Positions 18,101 to 26,497 of a stretch of 64,000 nucleotides of DNA are shown here, piece by piece (the stretch's first letter is position 1; each line of letters starts with the position of its first letter). The stretch comes from an uncultured Chitinophagaceae bacterium (GTDB taxonomy: Bacteria > Bacteroidota > Bacteroidia > Chitinophagales > Chitinophagaceae): contig CALMED010000002.1 in assembly GCA_937862815.1 (NCBI GenBank), positions 558,001 to 622,000 on the forward strand, read 5' to 3'. Under the pieces are notes generated by a model, which did not search any database, had not been told where the DNA came from, and saw only the letters and a program-made list of their open reading frames with translations. The translations under genes were made by a program, and so were the position numbers.

Positions 18101-19229
18101 CACCAATAAATTCTTCAAACCCGTTTACATGAATCAACCGGGTATCCTGCACGGGATAGCTGTTGAGAAATGAAGAGGGGAACCGGGTTTTTTGCGCTTT
18201 CCATTTGAATTCAAATGCCTGGATCTGTCCGTCGTTTTCTTCGAGGTAGTCAATCTCTGCCTGGTCGTGTGTGCGCCAGAAATACGTGTTGGGGCGGTAT
18301 TGGCGGTAGTGATTATATTTCAAACGCTCTGTAACCAGAAAGTTTTCGAGAAGCGCTCCTTTGTCGGACCGTAGTTCCGGCGGAGCGAAGTTGCTCAGCA
18401 GCGCATTGCGGATGCCATTGTCGAGGAAGTAATATTTTTTCCCTTTTTTGATTTCGTTGCGCAGGTTCCTGCTGAAAGCCGGCAGTTTATGCAGTACATA
18501 CGACTGCTCCAGCAGTTCTATGTATTTCTCAACCGTTGCCGGTTGTATGTTACCGATGGTTTGTGCCAGTTCATGGTAGTGAACCTCGCTGCCTGTCTGC
18601 AACGCCAATGCCTGTAATAACTTTTGCAGAACCGATGATTTACGGATGCCATCGAGTTGCAGCAGGTCTTTATACAAATAACTGTTGGTCAGTTCCAGCA
18701 GTACTTCTTTTTCGTGACCGGGGTTGTTAATCACATCGGGATAGGAACCGTACAGAAGGCGGTTTTGCAGCATGCGCCGGGCTTCCGTTAGTGAGCTGTG
18801 CCGGACAAACTCCTGGTAGCTGATGGGGTATAATTGAAATACGGTTTTACGGCCGGTGAGCGGTTCCTGCGTGCGGTTGTTGAGATCAAAAGCCGATGAG
18901 CCGGTAGCAATGATCTGCAGATCAGGCGCCGTATCGTACAGCAGTTTCAGTTTTTTGCCAATCTCCGGAATTTGTTGTGCTTCGTCAATAATGACCAAAC
19001 GGGTTTCCGCCCCCACCAGTTGCAGCAGCGTGCTGCTGGTATCAGCCGCGGTAAAAGCGGCCCGGTAATCGGCTTCATCGGCATTGAACCAGCGGATTGG
19101 CACTTGTATGTGTTCTGTCAGCTGTTTCAGGAGGGTGGTTTTACCCACCTGCCGGCCACCCATCAGCAACAGAATCTTTCCCTGAAAGCATTGCTGTACC
19201 AACCTGTTCAACAATATACGTTGCACCAT
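18087..19229 (-). CDS. AAA_14/DUF4143 family ATPase
   Basis: 380 aa. The N-terminal ATPase domain has a P-loop GGRQVGKTT (residues 24-32) and a Walker B stretch RLVIIDEAQQIPEI. A later stretch, EFVRHSSLTEARRML..LLYGSYPDVI, is typical of the family. The C-terminal DUF4143 domain ends with a nuclease-like fold signature (YFWRTHDQAEIDYLEENDGQIQAFEFKW). Biological role unknown; the family is often horizontally spread. The last residues (KDL) and the TAG stop fall inside a palindromic repeat copy. Confidence 0.9.
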   Translation of the reverse strand: MVQRILLNRLVQQCFQGKILLLMGGRQVGKTTLLKQLTEHIQVPIRWFNADEADYRAAFTAADTSSTLLQLVGAETRLVIIDEAQQIPEIGKKLKLLYDTAPDLQIIATGSSAFDLNNRTQEPLTGRKTVFQLYPISYQEFVRHSSLTEARRMLQNRLLYGSYPDVINNPGHEKEVLLELTNSYLYKDLLQLDGIRKSSVLQKLLQALALQTGSEVHYHELAQTIGNIQPATVEKYIELLEQSYVLHKLPAFSRNLRNEIKKGKKYYFLDNGIRNALLSNFAPPELRSDKGALLENFLVTERLKYNHYRQYRPNTYFWRTHDQAEIDYLEENDGQIQAFEFKWKAQKTRFPSSFLNSYPVQDTRLIHVNGFEEFIGGKDL

Positions 19230-19386
19230 TTGGGATAAGCTTGAAGCTTAAAATTACAAAATTAGGCATAAAATTCATATTGTAATACAAAAATTAAGCC
19301 TAATTTTTATAATAGGTGAAGCAGAGATGATTGGCGGGATATACAAAAACAGGTTTTCCGGGCCGGCAGCCGGTACGCCATCTGTT

Positions 19387-19439
19387 AGACCTGGGAGATT
19401 TGCCGTTCAGGGCTGCCGGGCTGCAAACCTTACAGGTCT
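19387..19439. repeat. Palindromic ACCT/AGGT repeat unit
   Basis: AGACCT (19387-19392) pairs with AGGTCT (19434-19439), and TTTGC (19399-19403) with GCAAA (19423-19427). Same family as the cluster at 17816-18100. It lies directly downstream of the small basic protein gene and could end its transcript. Confidence 0.8.
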
Positions 19440-19445
19440 CTTTTC

Positions 19446-19706
19446 TCAGCTTTTCTTCTTTTTCTTATTCCCCTTGTACTCTACGTACACCTTGCGGTCG
19501 CCCTTGAGGTAGTAACGGCCGCCGTTGGGGCCGATGTAGATTTTTTCCCCGTTGGGACCTTTCATGCGGTCGTCCACATTATCGTTGTACTTGTTGGTGG
19601 GTTTGGGTGCCGGCGCAGCGGCGGCGGGCTTTTTGGGCGCGGGTGCCTGTTGGGCGGCAAGGGCAAGTGTGGACAGCGAAAACAGCAGGGCCAGTACGTA
19701 TTTCAT
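19446..19706 (-). CDS. Small secreted basic protein with PBCV-type adaptor-like motif
   Basis: 86 aa. Signal peptide MKYVLALLFSLSTLALA, then a Pro/Ala/Lys linker, then a compact C-terminal part KGPNGEKIYIGPNGGRYYLK..KVYVEYKG resembling the PBCV-specific basic adaptor domain, and a poly-Lys tail. Probably periplasmic or surface exposed. Function unknown. It sits 11 bases after the yqgE-like gene, so the two probably share a transcript. Confidence 0.75.
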   Translation of the reverse strand: MKYVLALLFSLSTLALAAQQAPAPKKPAAAAPAPKPTNKYNDNVDDRMKGPNGEKIYIGPNGGRYYLKGDRKVYVEYKGNKKKKKS

Positions 19707-19717
19707 AAAAAATGGTT

Positions 19718-20269
19718 TTAGTTGAGTTGCGGGTCAATGGGGTAGTTGATCAGTTGTTCGTAGGGGCCGCCCATCTCCCGCAGGGCATCTTTCCAGATGG
19801 CATCGGGCCGGGGATGGAAGGCCAGACGTCGGCTGCCCTGCACCGTGAGCCAGCTTTTTTCTTCGAGTTCGCTTTCCAGCTGTCCGCTGCTCCAGCCGCT
19901 GTAGCCGATGTAAAAACGGATCTTGTCTGCATCCAGAGCGTCTTCGCGGAGCAGTTGGGTCACGGTTTCAAAATTGCCTCCCCAGAAAACACCCGGCAGA
20001 ATTTCCTGCCCGCCCTCAATCGCTTCGGGTAACTGGTGGAGGAAATGCAGGGTGTCCTGCTGCACCGGTCCGCCGTAGTATACCGGCAGGGGATGGTTTT
20101 CAAGCCCGGTAATGAGATCGGCCAGGGTGTGGTCATACGGACGGTTCAGTACCAGGCCGAAGCTGCCCTCCCGGTTGTGTTCGCAGAGCAGCACCACGGT
20201 GCGCATAAAATTGGGATCCTGCAGAAAGGGATCGGAAATGAGTAACGTGCCTGCTGTTGGCGCAATCAT
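19718..20269 (-). CDS. YqgE/AlgH family protein (DUF179)
   Basis: 183 aa, normal family length. Recognised from GTLLISDPFLQDPNFMRTVVLLCEHN, GSFGLVLNRP, YYGGPVQQDTLHFLH and RFYIGYSGWSSGQLE. Molecular function is unestablished. First gene of a two-gene unit with the small basic protein. Divergent from the histidine kinase gene. Confidence 0.93.
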   Translation of the reverse strand: MIAPTAGTLLISDPFLQDPNFMRTVVLLCEHNREGSFGLVLNRPYDHTLADLITGLENHPLPVYYGGPVQQDTLHFLHQLPEAIEGGQEILPGVFWGGNFETVTQLLREDALDADKIRFYIGYSGWSSGQLESELEEKSWLTVQGSRRLAFHPRPDAIWKDALREMGGPYEQLINYPIDPQLN

Positions 20270-20358
20270 GCTTTAAATTACAGTTCATTTTTATACAACA
20301 TGCAATTTGAAACCACTTTTTTAGAATCACTCTAAATTCACGTTAAAACCCGCAGACC

Positions 20359-20390
20359 TTGCAGGGTTCGCGGGTGGAATGGTACATTTG
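20359..20390 (+). promoter_or_regulatory. Promoter of the histidine kinase gene
   Basis: TTG at 20359-20361, 21-base spacer, and TACATTTG at 20383-20390, a full match to the Bacteroidota -33/-7 pattern. The -33 part lies in a GACCT/AGGGTT repeat copy (20354-20368) that is itself inside an ACCCGC/GCGGGT hairpin (20348-20353 and 20370-20375), a possible operator. Its position supports the downstream start at 20422. Confidence 0.65.
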
Positions 20391-20421
20391 CACCACCGGT
20401 GCCGGCCGGAAAACGGATTGT

Positions 20422-21762
20422 ATGCAGATAAAAAAAATGTTTCCCCTCATCATTGCCCTTATAACGGTGTCGCTGATGGGTATCATCTACATCCAGGTAT
20501 CCTGGCTGCGTACGCTGGCGCTCTTCCGTGAAGAGCAGTTGAAGGAGAAATTGTCGGCCATCATCCAGAACGTGAGCGAAGAGCTGATTTCCCAGCGCAG
20601 CGCCACGTTTCAGTCGCCCGGCCAGTTGCCCGGTCTCAAGTTCCCCAGCGATATCTACGACATCTACAAGCAGTTTTCGGTAGCCAACCGCTTCACGGTT
20701 TTCGAGATACGCGAAAAACTCCAGCGCGAATTCCGCAAGCAGAACCTGCGGGATACGAAGTTCGAATTTGCCATTGCCAGCGATAACGTCTTCGGGCATT
20801 ATGAGCTGAAGTCGCCCCGCTTCCTCGAAATGGCCCTCGACACCGTGCACAACCTCAAAGTGCTCTATCCCCTGGTGGCTTCCAGCGGCAGCTGGCTCGA
20901 AAGCCTGGCGCCCGATGAAATGCTGGTGATTGTGGTGCCCGATATTAAAAGTTATGTTTTGCAATCGCTGGGGTGGATGATCGGCGGCGCCATCCTTTTT
21001 ACGCTCATCATCATCACCGCTTTTTACATCACCTTCGGCACGCTGATCCGGCAGAAAAAGCTGGGAGAGATGAAAAGTGATTTCATCAACAACATGACCC
21101 ATGAACTCAAAACGCCGTTGGCCACCATATCGCTGGCGGTGGATGCGCTGCGAAGTGAAAAAGTGCTCACCAACCCCGAGAAGCTGGGCTATTTCACCAA
21201 CATGATCAAGGATGAAAACAAGCGGATGAACCGGCACGTGGAGACCATCCTCCAGGCGGCCCAGATGGAGCGGCAGCAGGTGCAGCTCAATAAAAAAGAC
21301 GTGCATGCCCACGAAGTGATTGAGAAAGTGCTGGGCAACCTGCGCCTGCAGATTGACGAAAAGAGCGGCCGCGTGGAAACACAGCTGCAGGCGACCAACG
21401 ACCTGCTGGAAGCCGATGAGGTGCACTTTACCAATCTCATCAACAACCTGGTGGACAATGCCGTTAAATACTCCAAAGACAATTCACTCTTTATCCGGGT
21501 GTCTACCCGCAACTCCGGGCGTTTCCTCCGCATCCTGGTGGAGGATCATGGCATCGGCATGAGCAAGGAAACCCAGGCCCGGGTATTTGAAAAATTCTTC
21601 CGCGCCCATACCGGAAATGTTCACAACGTAAAGGGCTTTGGGTTGGGTCTCAGCTACGTCAAGGCCATGACCGAGGCCCACGATGGCAAGGTGAAGGTGG
21701 ACAGCGTACTCGGGAAGGGATCTACGTTTACATTGGAGTTTCCGTTGAAAAAGACGGGTTAG
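20422..21762 (+). CDS. Membrane-bound sensor histidine kinase
   Basis: 446 aa from the ATG at 20422. A longer frame from 20359 would begin inside the promoter. Two membrane helices (about residues 5-28 and 180-210) enclose a periplasmic sensor region of about 150 residues with no recognised domain. The HisKA motif MTHELKTPLA carries the phospho-accepting His227. The ATPase domain has the N box NLVDNAVKYS, G1 box DHGIGM, F box FEKFFR and G2 box GFGLGLSY. No response regulator gene lies next to it, so it is an orphan kinase in this window. Signal unknown. Confidence 0.93.
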   Translation: MQIKKMFPLIIALITVSLMGIIYIQVSWLRTLALFREEQLKEKLSAIIQNVSEELISQRSATFQSPGQLPGLKFPSDIYDIYKQFSVANRFTVFEIREKLQREFRKQNLRDTKFEFAIASDNVFGHYELKSPRFLEMALDTVHNLKVLYPLVASSGSWLESLAPDEMLVIVVPDIKSYVLQSLGWMIGGAILFTLIIITAFYITFGTLIRQKKLGEMKSDFINNMTHELKTPLATISLAVDALRSEKVLTNPEKLGYFTNMIKDENKRMNRHVETILQAAQMERQQVQLNKKDVHAHEVIEKVLGNLRLQIDEKSGRVETQLQATNDLLEADEVHFTNLINNLVDNAVKYSKDNSLFIRVSTRNSGRFLRILVEDHGIGMSKETQARVFEKFFRAHTGNVHNVKGFGLGLSYVKAMTEAHDGKVKVDSVLGKGSTFTLEFPLKKTG

Positions 21763-21913
21763 GGGGAAGGTTAAAGATTTTACGTATACGGGTTTATTTT
21801 ATTTCTTCCGGTCGGAAGGTTCTTTTCCATTACAAATTTCACGTGTTGTGCTATTGAAATATTGAACTGAATCTATTGTTGTGATTAGGTGATCAAGTAC
21901 TTATTGTCTCTTT

Positions 21914-22032
21914 GTTACTTTTTGCCCCGACTCTATCGGCCGGGATCTTCGACTTGCTTCCAAAAAGTAACCAAAAAGGGCCCCGCCATCGATTACGGCC
22001 CGATGGCGGAGGGATCCCCCGCTGATGCGGGG
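21914..22032. repeat. Composite inverted-repeat element
   Basis: GTTACTTTTTG (21914-21924) pairs with CAAAAAGTAAC (21961-21971). GCCATCG (21985-21991) pairs with CGATGGC (22001-22007). CCCCGC (22017-22022) pairs with GCGGGG (22027-22032). Similar GTTACTTTTTG...CAAAAAGTAACC elements are common between Bacteroidota genes. Not coding. Confidence 0.8.
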
Positions 22033-22143
22033 ATTAAGCTGTATTACTACTGTAGTGCCCGGCAATTGTGCCCTGATGTCGTTCATAATAGCTAGTCTCA
22101 AATAATTCAAGACTTTTAATAGCATAACACGTCAGAAATTCTC

Positions 22144-22346
22144 ACACTTACACATTGATTCATTTCCGGCCAACGGCCTGCGGATTAATCAGGACTGACA
22201 AGTGACCGTTGACCGATTTGTTCCTCCCGGCTGAACGGTTCCTCCCATTTTCATATTTACACATTTACACACTTACACATTGATTCATCCTCCGGCCCGC
22301 GGCTGTCGGCTCACGGCCAACTGTTAACGGCTCACGGCCAACAGTC
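22144..22346. repeat. Dispersed direct repeats upstream of mraZ
   Basis: ACACTTACACATTGATTCAT occurs exactly at 22144-22163 and 22269-22288. Between about 22309 and 22346 the string CGGCTCACGGCCAAC is repeated in tandem, ending in CTGTTAACGG and CAGTCAACG variants. Function unknown. Confidence 0.75.
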
Positions 22347-22381
22347 AACGTTTCACGATCCCCAAAGCGCGCTTCCGGCGC

Positions 22382-22504
22382 TTATCCCCATCCTACCTGC
22401 TGTTATCCACAGGCTATTCACATCAATTCACAACAAGTTCCCAAAAAGATCGGGAAAAAAGAGCTGAAACCCTTGCCAGCAAAGGCTTTGAGTTGTGTGG
22501 AAAA
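22382..22504. promoter_or_regulatory. Cluster of DnaA-box-like sites upstream of mraZ
   Basis: Exact matches to TTWTNCACA at 22403-22411 (+, TTATCCACA) and 22496-22504 (-, TTTTCCACA). One-mismatch sites at 22382-22390 (TTATCCCCA) and 22414-22422 (CTATTCACA). They are followed by an AT-rich stretch (about 22501-22575). They could mean DnaA control of the division operon or, less likely, part of a replication origin. Confidence 0.45.
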
Positions 22505-22591
22505 ATATAAAGATTCCCATTTTGTTTGAAAAGTGGGAAAATGTGTTATTTTGTGTGGAATTATGGGAAATGTCAACCATAATCAACACAA

Positions 22592-23047
22592 ATGATTGGT
22601 TTTCTGGGCGAATATGAGGTTACCATCGACGCAAAGGGTCGCTTTCTGCTCCCGGCCGGCTTTAAAAAGCAGGTGCCGGAAGAGTGGGGCAACCAGTTTG
22701 TGATCAGCCGGGGCATCGAGCCCTGCCTCACCCTCTATCCCATGAAAAACTGGGAACCCATATTCGCGGAAATCAGTCAGTTGAATGATTTCGATCCCAA
22801 GGTACGGCAATTCCAACGCTATTTTCTGAACGGCGCCACCACGGTGGAGCTCGATACGGCCGGCCGCCTGCTCCTCCCGCAGAACCTCAAGGAATATGCG
22901 GGACTGGAAAAGGACGCGGTGCTGGTGTCGGCCGTCAAGAAAATAGAGATCTGGGACAAACGCAGGTACCAACAGTTCTTTGAAAACTTTTCACCCGATG
23001 CATTCAGCCAGCTGGCGGGTGAGGTGATGGTTAAAAAGGAGTCGTGA
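22592..23047 (+). CDS. mraZ: Transcriptional regulator MraZ
   Basis: 151 aa. Two tandem SpoVT/AbrB-type half domains, LGEYEVTIDAKGRFLLPAGFKKQV near the N-terminus and VELDTAGRLLLPQNLKEYAG in the middle, as in MraZ, the DNA-binding regulator that opens dcw clusters. Its stop overlaps the rsmH start by 4 bases. Confidence 0.96.
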   Translation: MIGFLGEYEVTIDAKGRFLLPAGFKKQVPEEWGNQFVISRGIEPCLTLYPMKNWEPIFAEISQLNDFDPKVRQFQRYFLNGATTVELDTAGRLLLPQNLKEYAGLEKDAVLVSAVKKIEIWDKRRYQQFFENFSPDAFSQLAGEVMVKKES

Positions 23048-24000
23048 GCAGCAGCAAGCGGAAACAGGATAACGCGGCGGGTCCGGATGCGTCCGGGGAA
23101 GCAGCCTATCATGTACCCGTTCTGCTGAATGAGGCAGTGGATGCCCTGCGGGTGCAGCCTGGCGGGGTATATGTCGACTGCACCTTCGGCGGAGGCGGTC
23201 ACAGCCGGGAGATCCTCCGCAGGCTGGGACCCGGCGGACGCCTGATCGCTTTCGACCAGGACCCCGACGCCCGGCGCAATCTGCCCGACGACCCGCGGAT
23301 CACCTTTGTGCCGCACAACTTTCGCCACCTTGCACGGTTTCTCCGCTTTCACCAGGTGGAAGTGGTAGACGGCATCCTGGCCGACCTGGGCGTTTCCAGT
23401 CACCAGTTCGACGAACCCGGCCGCGGTTTCTCCACCCGGTTTGATGGTCCGCTTGACATGCGCATGGACCCCGCCCAGCCCCTCACGGCAGCCGAAGTGC
23501 TCCGCACCTACAGCCCCGGTCAGCTGCAGCAGCTGTTCAGCCAGTACGGCGAAGTGACCAATGCCCGTACCCTGGCCGCCACGGTGGTGCAGCAGCGGAC
23601 CCTGCGTCCTCTCACCACCATCGCCGAGCTGAAGCAGGCCCTGCATCCGGTAGTGAAAGGAAACCCCCACAAATATTTCGCACAGGTATTCCAGGCCCTG
23701 CGGATTGAAGTGAACGGCGAGCTGGCCGTTCTGAAAGAACTGCTGGAGCAGGTGCCCGCCGTACTCAAGCCCGGTGGCCGCGTGGCCATCATCTCCTTCC
23801 ACTCGCTGGAAGACCGCCTGGTGAAACTCTTTTTTAAGAACGGAACCTTTGAAGAAGAACCCTACCACCCGTTTTCAACAGAAACACGGAAACAGATTTT
23901 CCGCGTCCTCACCCGCAAACCGGTGGAGCCCGGACCCGATGAACAACACCAGAATCCAAGATCCAGAAGCGCACGGCTACGAATAGCCGAAAAGTGCTGA
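23044..24000 (+). CDS. rsmH: 16S rRNA (cytosine1402-N4)-methyltransferase
   Basis: 318 aa, starting with GTG at 23044, overlapping the mraZ stop (GTGA). A strong AAGGAG ribosome-binding site sits just upstream and supports this start. SAM-binding motif VYVDCTFGGGGHSREIL, then ILADLGVSSHQFDEPGRGFS and the C-terminal FHSLEDRLVKLFFK and NPRSRSARLR. It methylates C1402 of 16S rRNA in the decoding centre. Also known as mraW. Confidence 0.97.
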   Translation: MSSSKRKQDNAAGPDASGEAAYHVPVLLNEAVDALRVQPGGVYVDCTFGGGGHSREILRRLGPGGRLIAFDQDPDARRNLPDDPRITFVPHNFRHLARFLRFHQVEVVDGILADLGVSSHQFDEPGRGFSTRFDGPLDMRMDPAQPLTAAEVLRTYSPGQLQQLFSQYGEVTNARTLAATVVQQRTLRPLTTIAELKQALHPVVKGNPHKYFAQVFQALRIEVNGELAVLKELLEQVPAVLKPGGRVAIISFHSLEDRLVKLFFKNGTFEEEPYHPFSTETRKQIFRVLTRKPVEPGPDEQHQNPRSRSARLRIAEKC

Positions 24001-24071
24001 ACCCTCCGCCCATCCCTTGTAAAACGTACATGTAACTCAAATAAGCAACAACTGAAACCACAGGCAGCCGT

Positions 24072-24398
24072 ATGACAGTGAAAGAACCACGTATTGACTT
24101 CAGAAAATGGTTCAACTATCAATGGATCGTCCGCAACGTTCCCTTCTTCCTGTTCCTGGCTTTCCTGGCAGTGCTGTACATCGCTAACGGGCACTATGCC
24201 GATAACACCATCCGGGACATCAACCGTACCACCCGGCTCCTCAAGGAACAGGAATATGAATACAAAACCCTCAACGGTAAACTCATGTTCCAGAACCGCC
24301 AGACGGAAGTGACCCGTGTGGTGGAAGCAATCGGATTGAAAGAAACCATTCAACAACCCATTCGACTCAAAGACAGTACGGCCGCGGGCCAGCAATGA
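24072..24398 (+). CDS. ftsL: FtsL-like cell division protein
   Basis: 108 aa bitopic membrane protein: short cytoplasmic N-terminus, one membrane helix (about residues 22-43, VPFFLFLAFLAVLYIANGHYA) and a short periplasmic region predicted to form a coiled coil (DINRTTRLLKEQEYEYKTLNGKL). Size, topology and position between rsmH and the penicillin-binding protein identify it as the Bacteroidota FtsL counterpart. Sequence similarity to enterobacterial FtsL is weak. The stop overlaps the next start by 4 bases. Confidence 0.85.
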   Translation: MTVKEPRIDFRKWFNYQWIVRNVPFFLFLAFLAVLYIANGHYADNTIRDINRTTRLLKEQEYEYKTLNGKLMFQNRQTEVTRVVEAIGLKETIQQPIRLKDSTAAGQQ

Positions 24399-26497
24399 TG
24401 GAGGTAAAAAAAGACATATTGTGGCGGGTGAACCTCACGTTCCTGGGGTTGCTGTTCTTCGGCATCCTGATCCTGGGCCGGGCTTTCTATACCCAGCGGG
24501 TGGAAGGCAGCTACTGGAAGAGCATGGGCGACAGCCTGCACACCAAGATCCTCGACCTCGATGCCGAACGTGGCACCATCTACAGCGAAGACGGCAGCAT
24601 GCTCAGCACCTCCCTGCCCCAGTTTAATATCTACATTGACTTCGCCGCCGAAGGTCTCCGCCAGAAAAGTGGTGAACGGTTTTTCCATCACCTCGACTCC
24701 CTCAGCACTGCGCTCGCCGGCCTGTTCCGGGATAAAACACCGGCCACCTATAAGCGGGAGCTGGAAACGGCCTACCGCAACCGCGAACGCTACTATCCCC
24801 TCCGCAAGAAAGTGTCGTTTGAAGAGTACAAACAGTTCCGCGACTTCCCGCTGGTGCGCCTGGGCCGTAACAAGAGCGGCTTCATCAGCGAGGTAAAAAC
24901 CAAACGCCTCAACCCCTTCGGTGAACTCGGCTTCCGCACCATCGGGCTGTACCGCGAAAATGCAAAGCTGGTGGGACTGGAACGCTCCTTCGACTCGGTG
25001 CTCCGCGGCACATCCGGTAAACGCCTCGTGCGTTTTGTGGCCGGCGGCGTGATGATGCCGGTGGAAGGATTTGAAGTGGAACCCGAAAACGGGTACGACG
25101 TGGTAACCACGCTCGACATCAATTTCCAGGACATCACCCACCGGGCGCTCCTGCGCAAGATGACGGAAAACGAAGCCCTCGAGGGAACCGCCATTGTGAT
25201 GGAAGTGGCCACCGGAAAAATCAAAGCCATGGCCAACCTCGGCCGCATGCCCGATGGCAGTTATTTCGAAAAGGACAATTATGCCCTCCGCACCTCGGAG
25301 CCCGGTTCCACCATCAAACTGGTGACGCTGCTGGCGGCGCTGGAAGACCGGCATGTTACCATCAACGACCAGATTGAAATCAACGGCGGGCGCTGGACCA
25401 TCGGCGGCCGCACCGTGGCCGATGACCACCACGGCCCGCAGTCGGTCAACATCAAAACAGCGTTTACTCAAAGTTCCAATGTGGCGATGAGTAAACTGGC
25501 CTACCAGTACTACACCCAGGATCCTAAGAAATACTACCGGCATCTTAGCCGGTTGCGTCTGACCCGGAAAACAGGCATCGAACTGAATGAAGAATTCACA
25601 CCGATCATTAAAAATCCAAACAAGGCCAAATACTGGCACCCCCAAACCCTGGTCTCCTGGGGCTTTGGGTACGAATTGCTGGTATCGCCCCTGCAGTTGC
25701 TGATGGTGTACAACGCTGTAGCCAACAACGGCAAACTCATGAAACCGTACCTGGTGCATGAAGTGCGCAGCTATGGCAACGTTATCCAGCGCAACGAACC
25801 CGAAGTGCTGGAAGAAGCCATTGCCGGCACTTCCACCATCCGGCAACTGCAGGAGTGCCTTGCCGCCGTGTGTACCGAAGGTACCGCCCGGCGTCCCTTT
25901 GAAACCGCCCTGTACCGGGCCGCCGGTAAAACCGGAACGGCCAAGGTTAACGATGGTACTTACAAGTACCGCGACGGGGTGTACCAGTCGGCCTTCGCCG
26001 GTTATTTCCCGGCCGATCGCCCCAGGTACTCCATCATCGTTATTATCAAAAACAAACCCCGCGCCGCCAACTATTACGGAGGCACGGTGTCGGCCCCGGT
26101 CTTCCGCGAGATTGCCGATCACCTGTATAAATATGTAACAGACCAGCAGCCTCCGCTCCGCTTCACCCGTCCCGATACCCTGTCGTACACCCTGGGCGGC
26201 AGCAAGCAGGAACTGCAACACCTCGCCCGGCATTTCGGGTTCGGCTACAGCGACCCGTTCCCCGGCAGCTGGCGCATGGCAACACTGCAACAGCAGACAC
26301 TCCGGCCCCAAGCCTTACCGGCCCCCGCCACCCAGGTGCCCGATGTTAGGGGCATGGGACTGAAGGACGCCCTTTACCTGCTGGAACAGAACGGCCTTGC
26401 CGTGCAGGTGCAGGGAAAAGGAAAAGTAGTTAACCAGTCTGTTGCGGCAGGCGCACCGGTTGCCCAGGGACAACCCATTGTATTGTATCTGAACTGA
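24395..26497 (+). CDS. ftsI: Septal penicillin-binding protein (FtsI/PBP3-like transpeptidase) with PASTA domain
   Basis: 700 aa. One N-terminal membrane helix, a dimerisation/pedestal region, and a transpeptidase domain with all three catalytic motifs: S305-T-I-K308, S360-S-N362 and K512-T-G514. The C-terminal 55 or so residues (VPDVRGMGLKDALYLLEQNGLAVQV...) form one PASTA domain. It crosslinks septal peptidoglycan with FtsW. The stop overlaps murE by one base (TGATG). Confidence 0.95.
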   Translation: MMEVKKDILWRVNLTFLGLLFFGILILGRAFYTQRVEGSYWKSMGDSLHTKILDLDAERGTIYSEDGSMLSTSLPQFNIYIDFAAEGLRQKSGERFFHHLDSLSTALAGLFRDKTPATYKRELETAYRNRERYYPLRKKVSFEEYKQFRDFPLVRLGRNKSGFISEVKTKRLNPFGELGFRTIGLYRENAKLVGLERSFDSVLRGTSGKRLVRFVAGGVMMPVEGFEVEPENGYDVVTTLDINFQDITHRALLRKMTENEALEGTAIVMEVATGKIKAMANLGRMPDGSYFEKDNYALRTSEPGSTIKLVTLLAALEDRHVTINDQIEINGGRWTIGGRTVADDHHGPQSVNIKTAFTQSSNVAMSKLAYQYYTQDPKKYYRHLSRLRLTRKTGIELNEEFTPIIKNPNKAKYWHPQTLVSWGFGYELLVSPLQLLMVYNAVANNGKLMKPYLVHEVRSYGNVIQRNEPEVLEEAIAGTSTIRQLQECLAAVCTEGTARRPFETALYRAAGKTGTAKVNDGTYKYRDGVYQSAFAGYFPADRPRYSIIVIIKNKPRAANYYGGTVSAPVFREIADHLYKYVTDQQPPLRFTRPDTLSYTLGGSKQELQHLARHFGFGYSDPFPGSWRMATLQQQTLRPQALPAPATQVPDVRGMGLKDALYLLEQNGLAVQVQGKGKVVNQSVAAGAPVAQGQPIVLYLN

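Larger units (their letters stand above)
21763..22591. other. Long non-coding spacer before mraZ with inverted repeats and DnaA-box-like sites
   Basis: About 830 bases with no supported gene. From left to right it holds a composite inverted-repeat element, CATTTACAC-type repeats, CGGCTCACGGCCAAC repeats, a group of DnaA-box-like 9-mers, and an AT-rich leader just before mraZ containing TGGGA/TGGAA motifs (22534, 22556, 22564) that might be MraZ operator sites, although their spacing is irregular. Confidence 0.7.

Noticed and set aside
18087..19229. DUF4143 ATPase considered as a transposase or defence gene
   Set aside because: The domain pattern is that of the AAA_14/DUF4143 family, and no partner genes of a defence or mobile system are next to it.
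21889..22095. Small open frame of 68 codons before mraZ
   Set aside because: It is made almost entirely of the composite inverted-repeat element, so coding is unlikely.
22533..22568. TGGGA/TGGAA motifs before mraZ as definite MraZ operator boxes
   Set aside because: The spacing is irregular (22 and 8 bases) rather than the regular 10-base period known from E. coli, so they are kept only as a possibility.
24350..26311. 653-codon open frame on the minus strand opposite the penicillin-binding protein gene
   Set aside because: Antisense shadow of ftsI, rich in His/Gln/Gly as expected from reverse reading of GC-biased codons.
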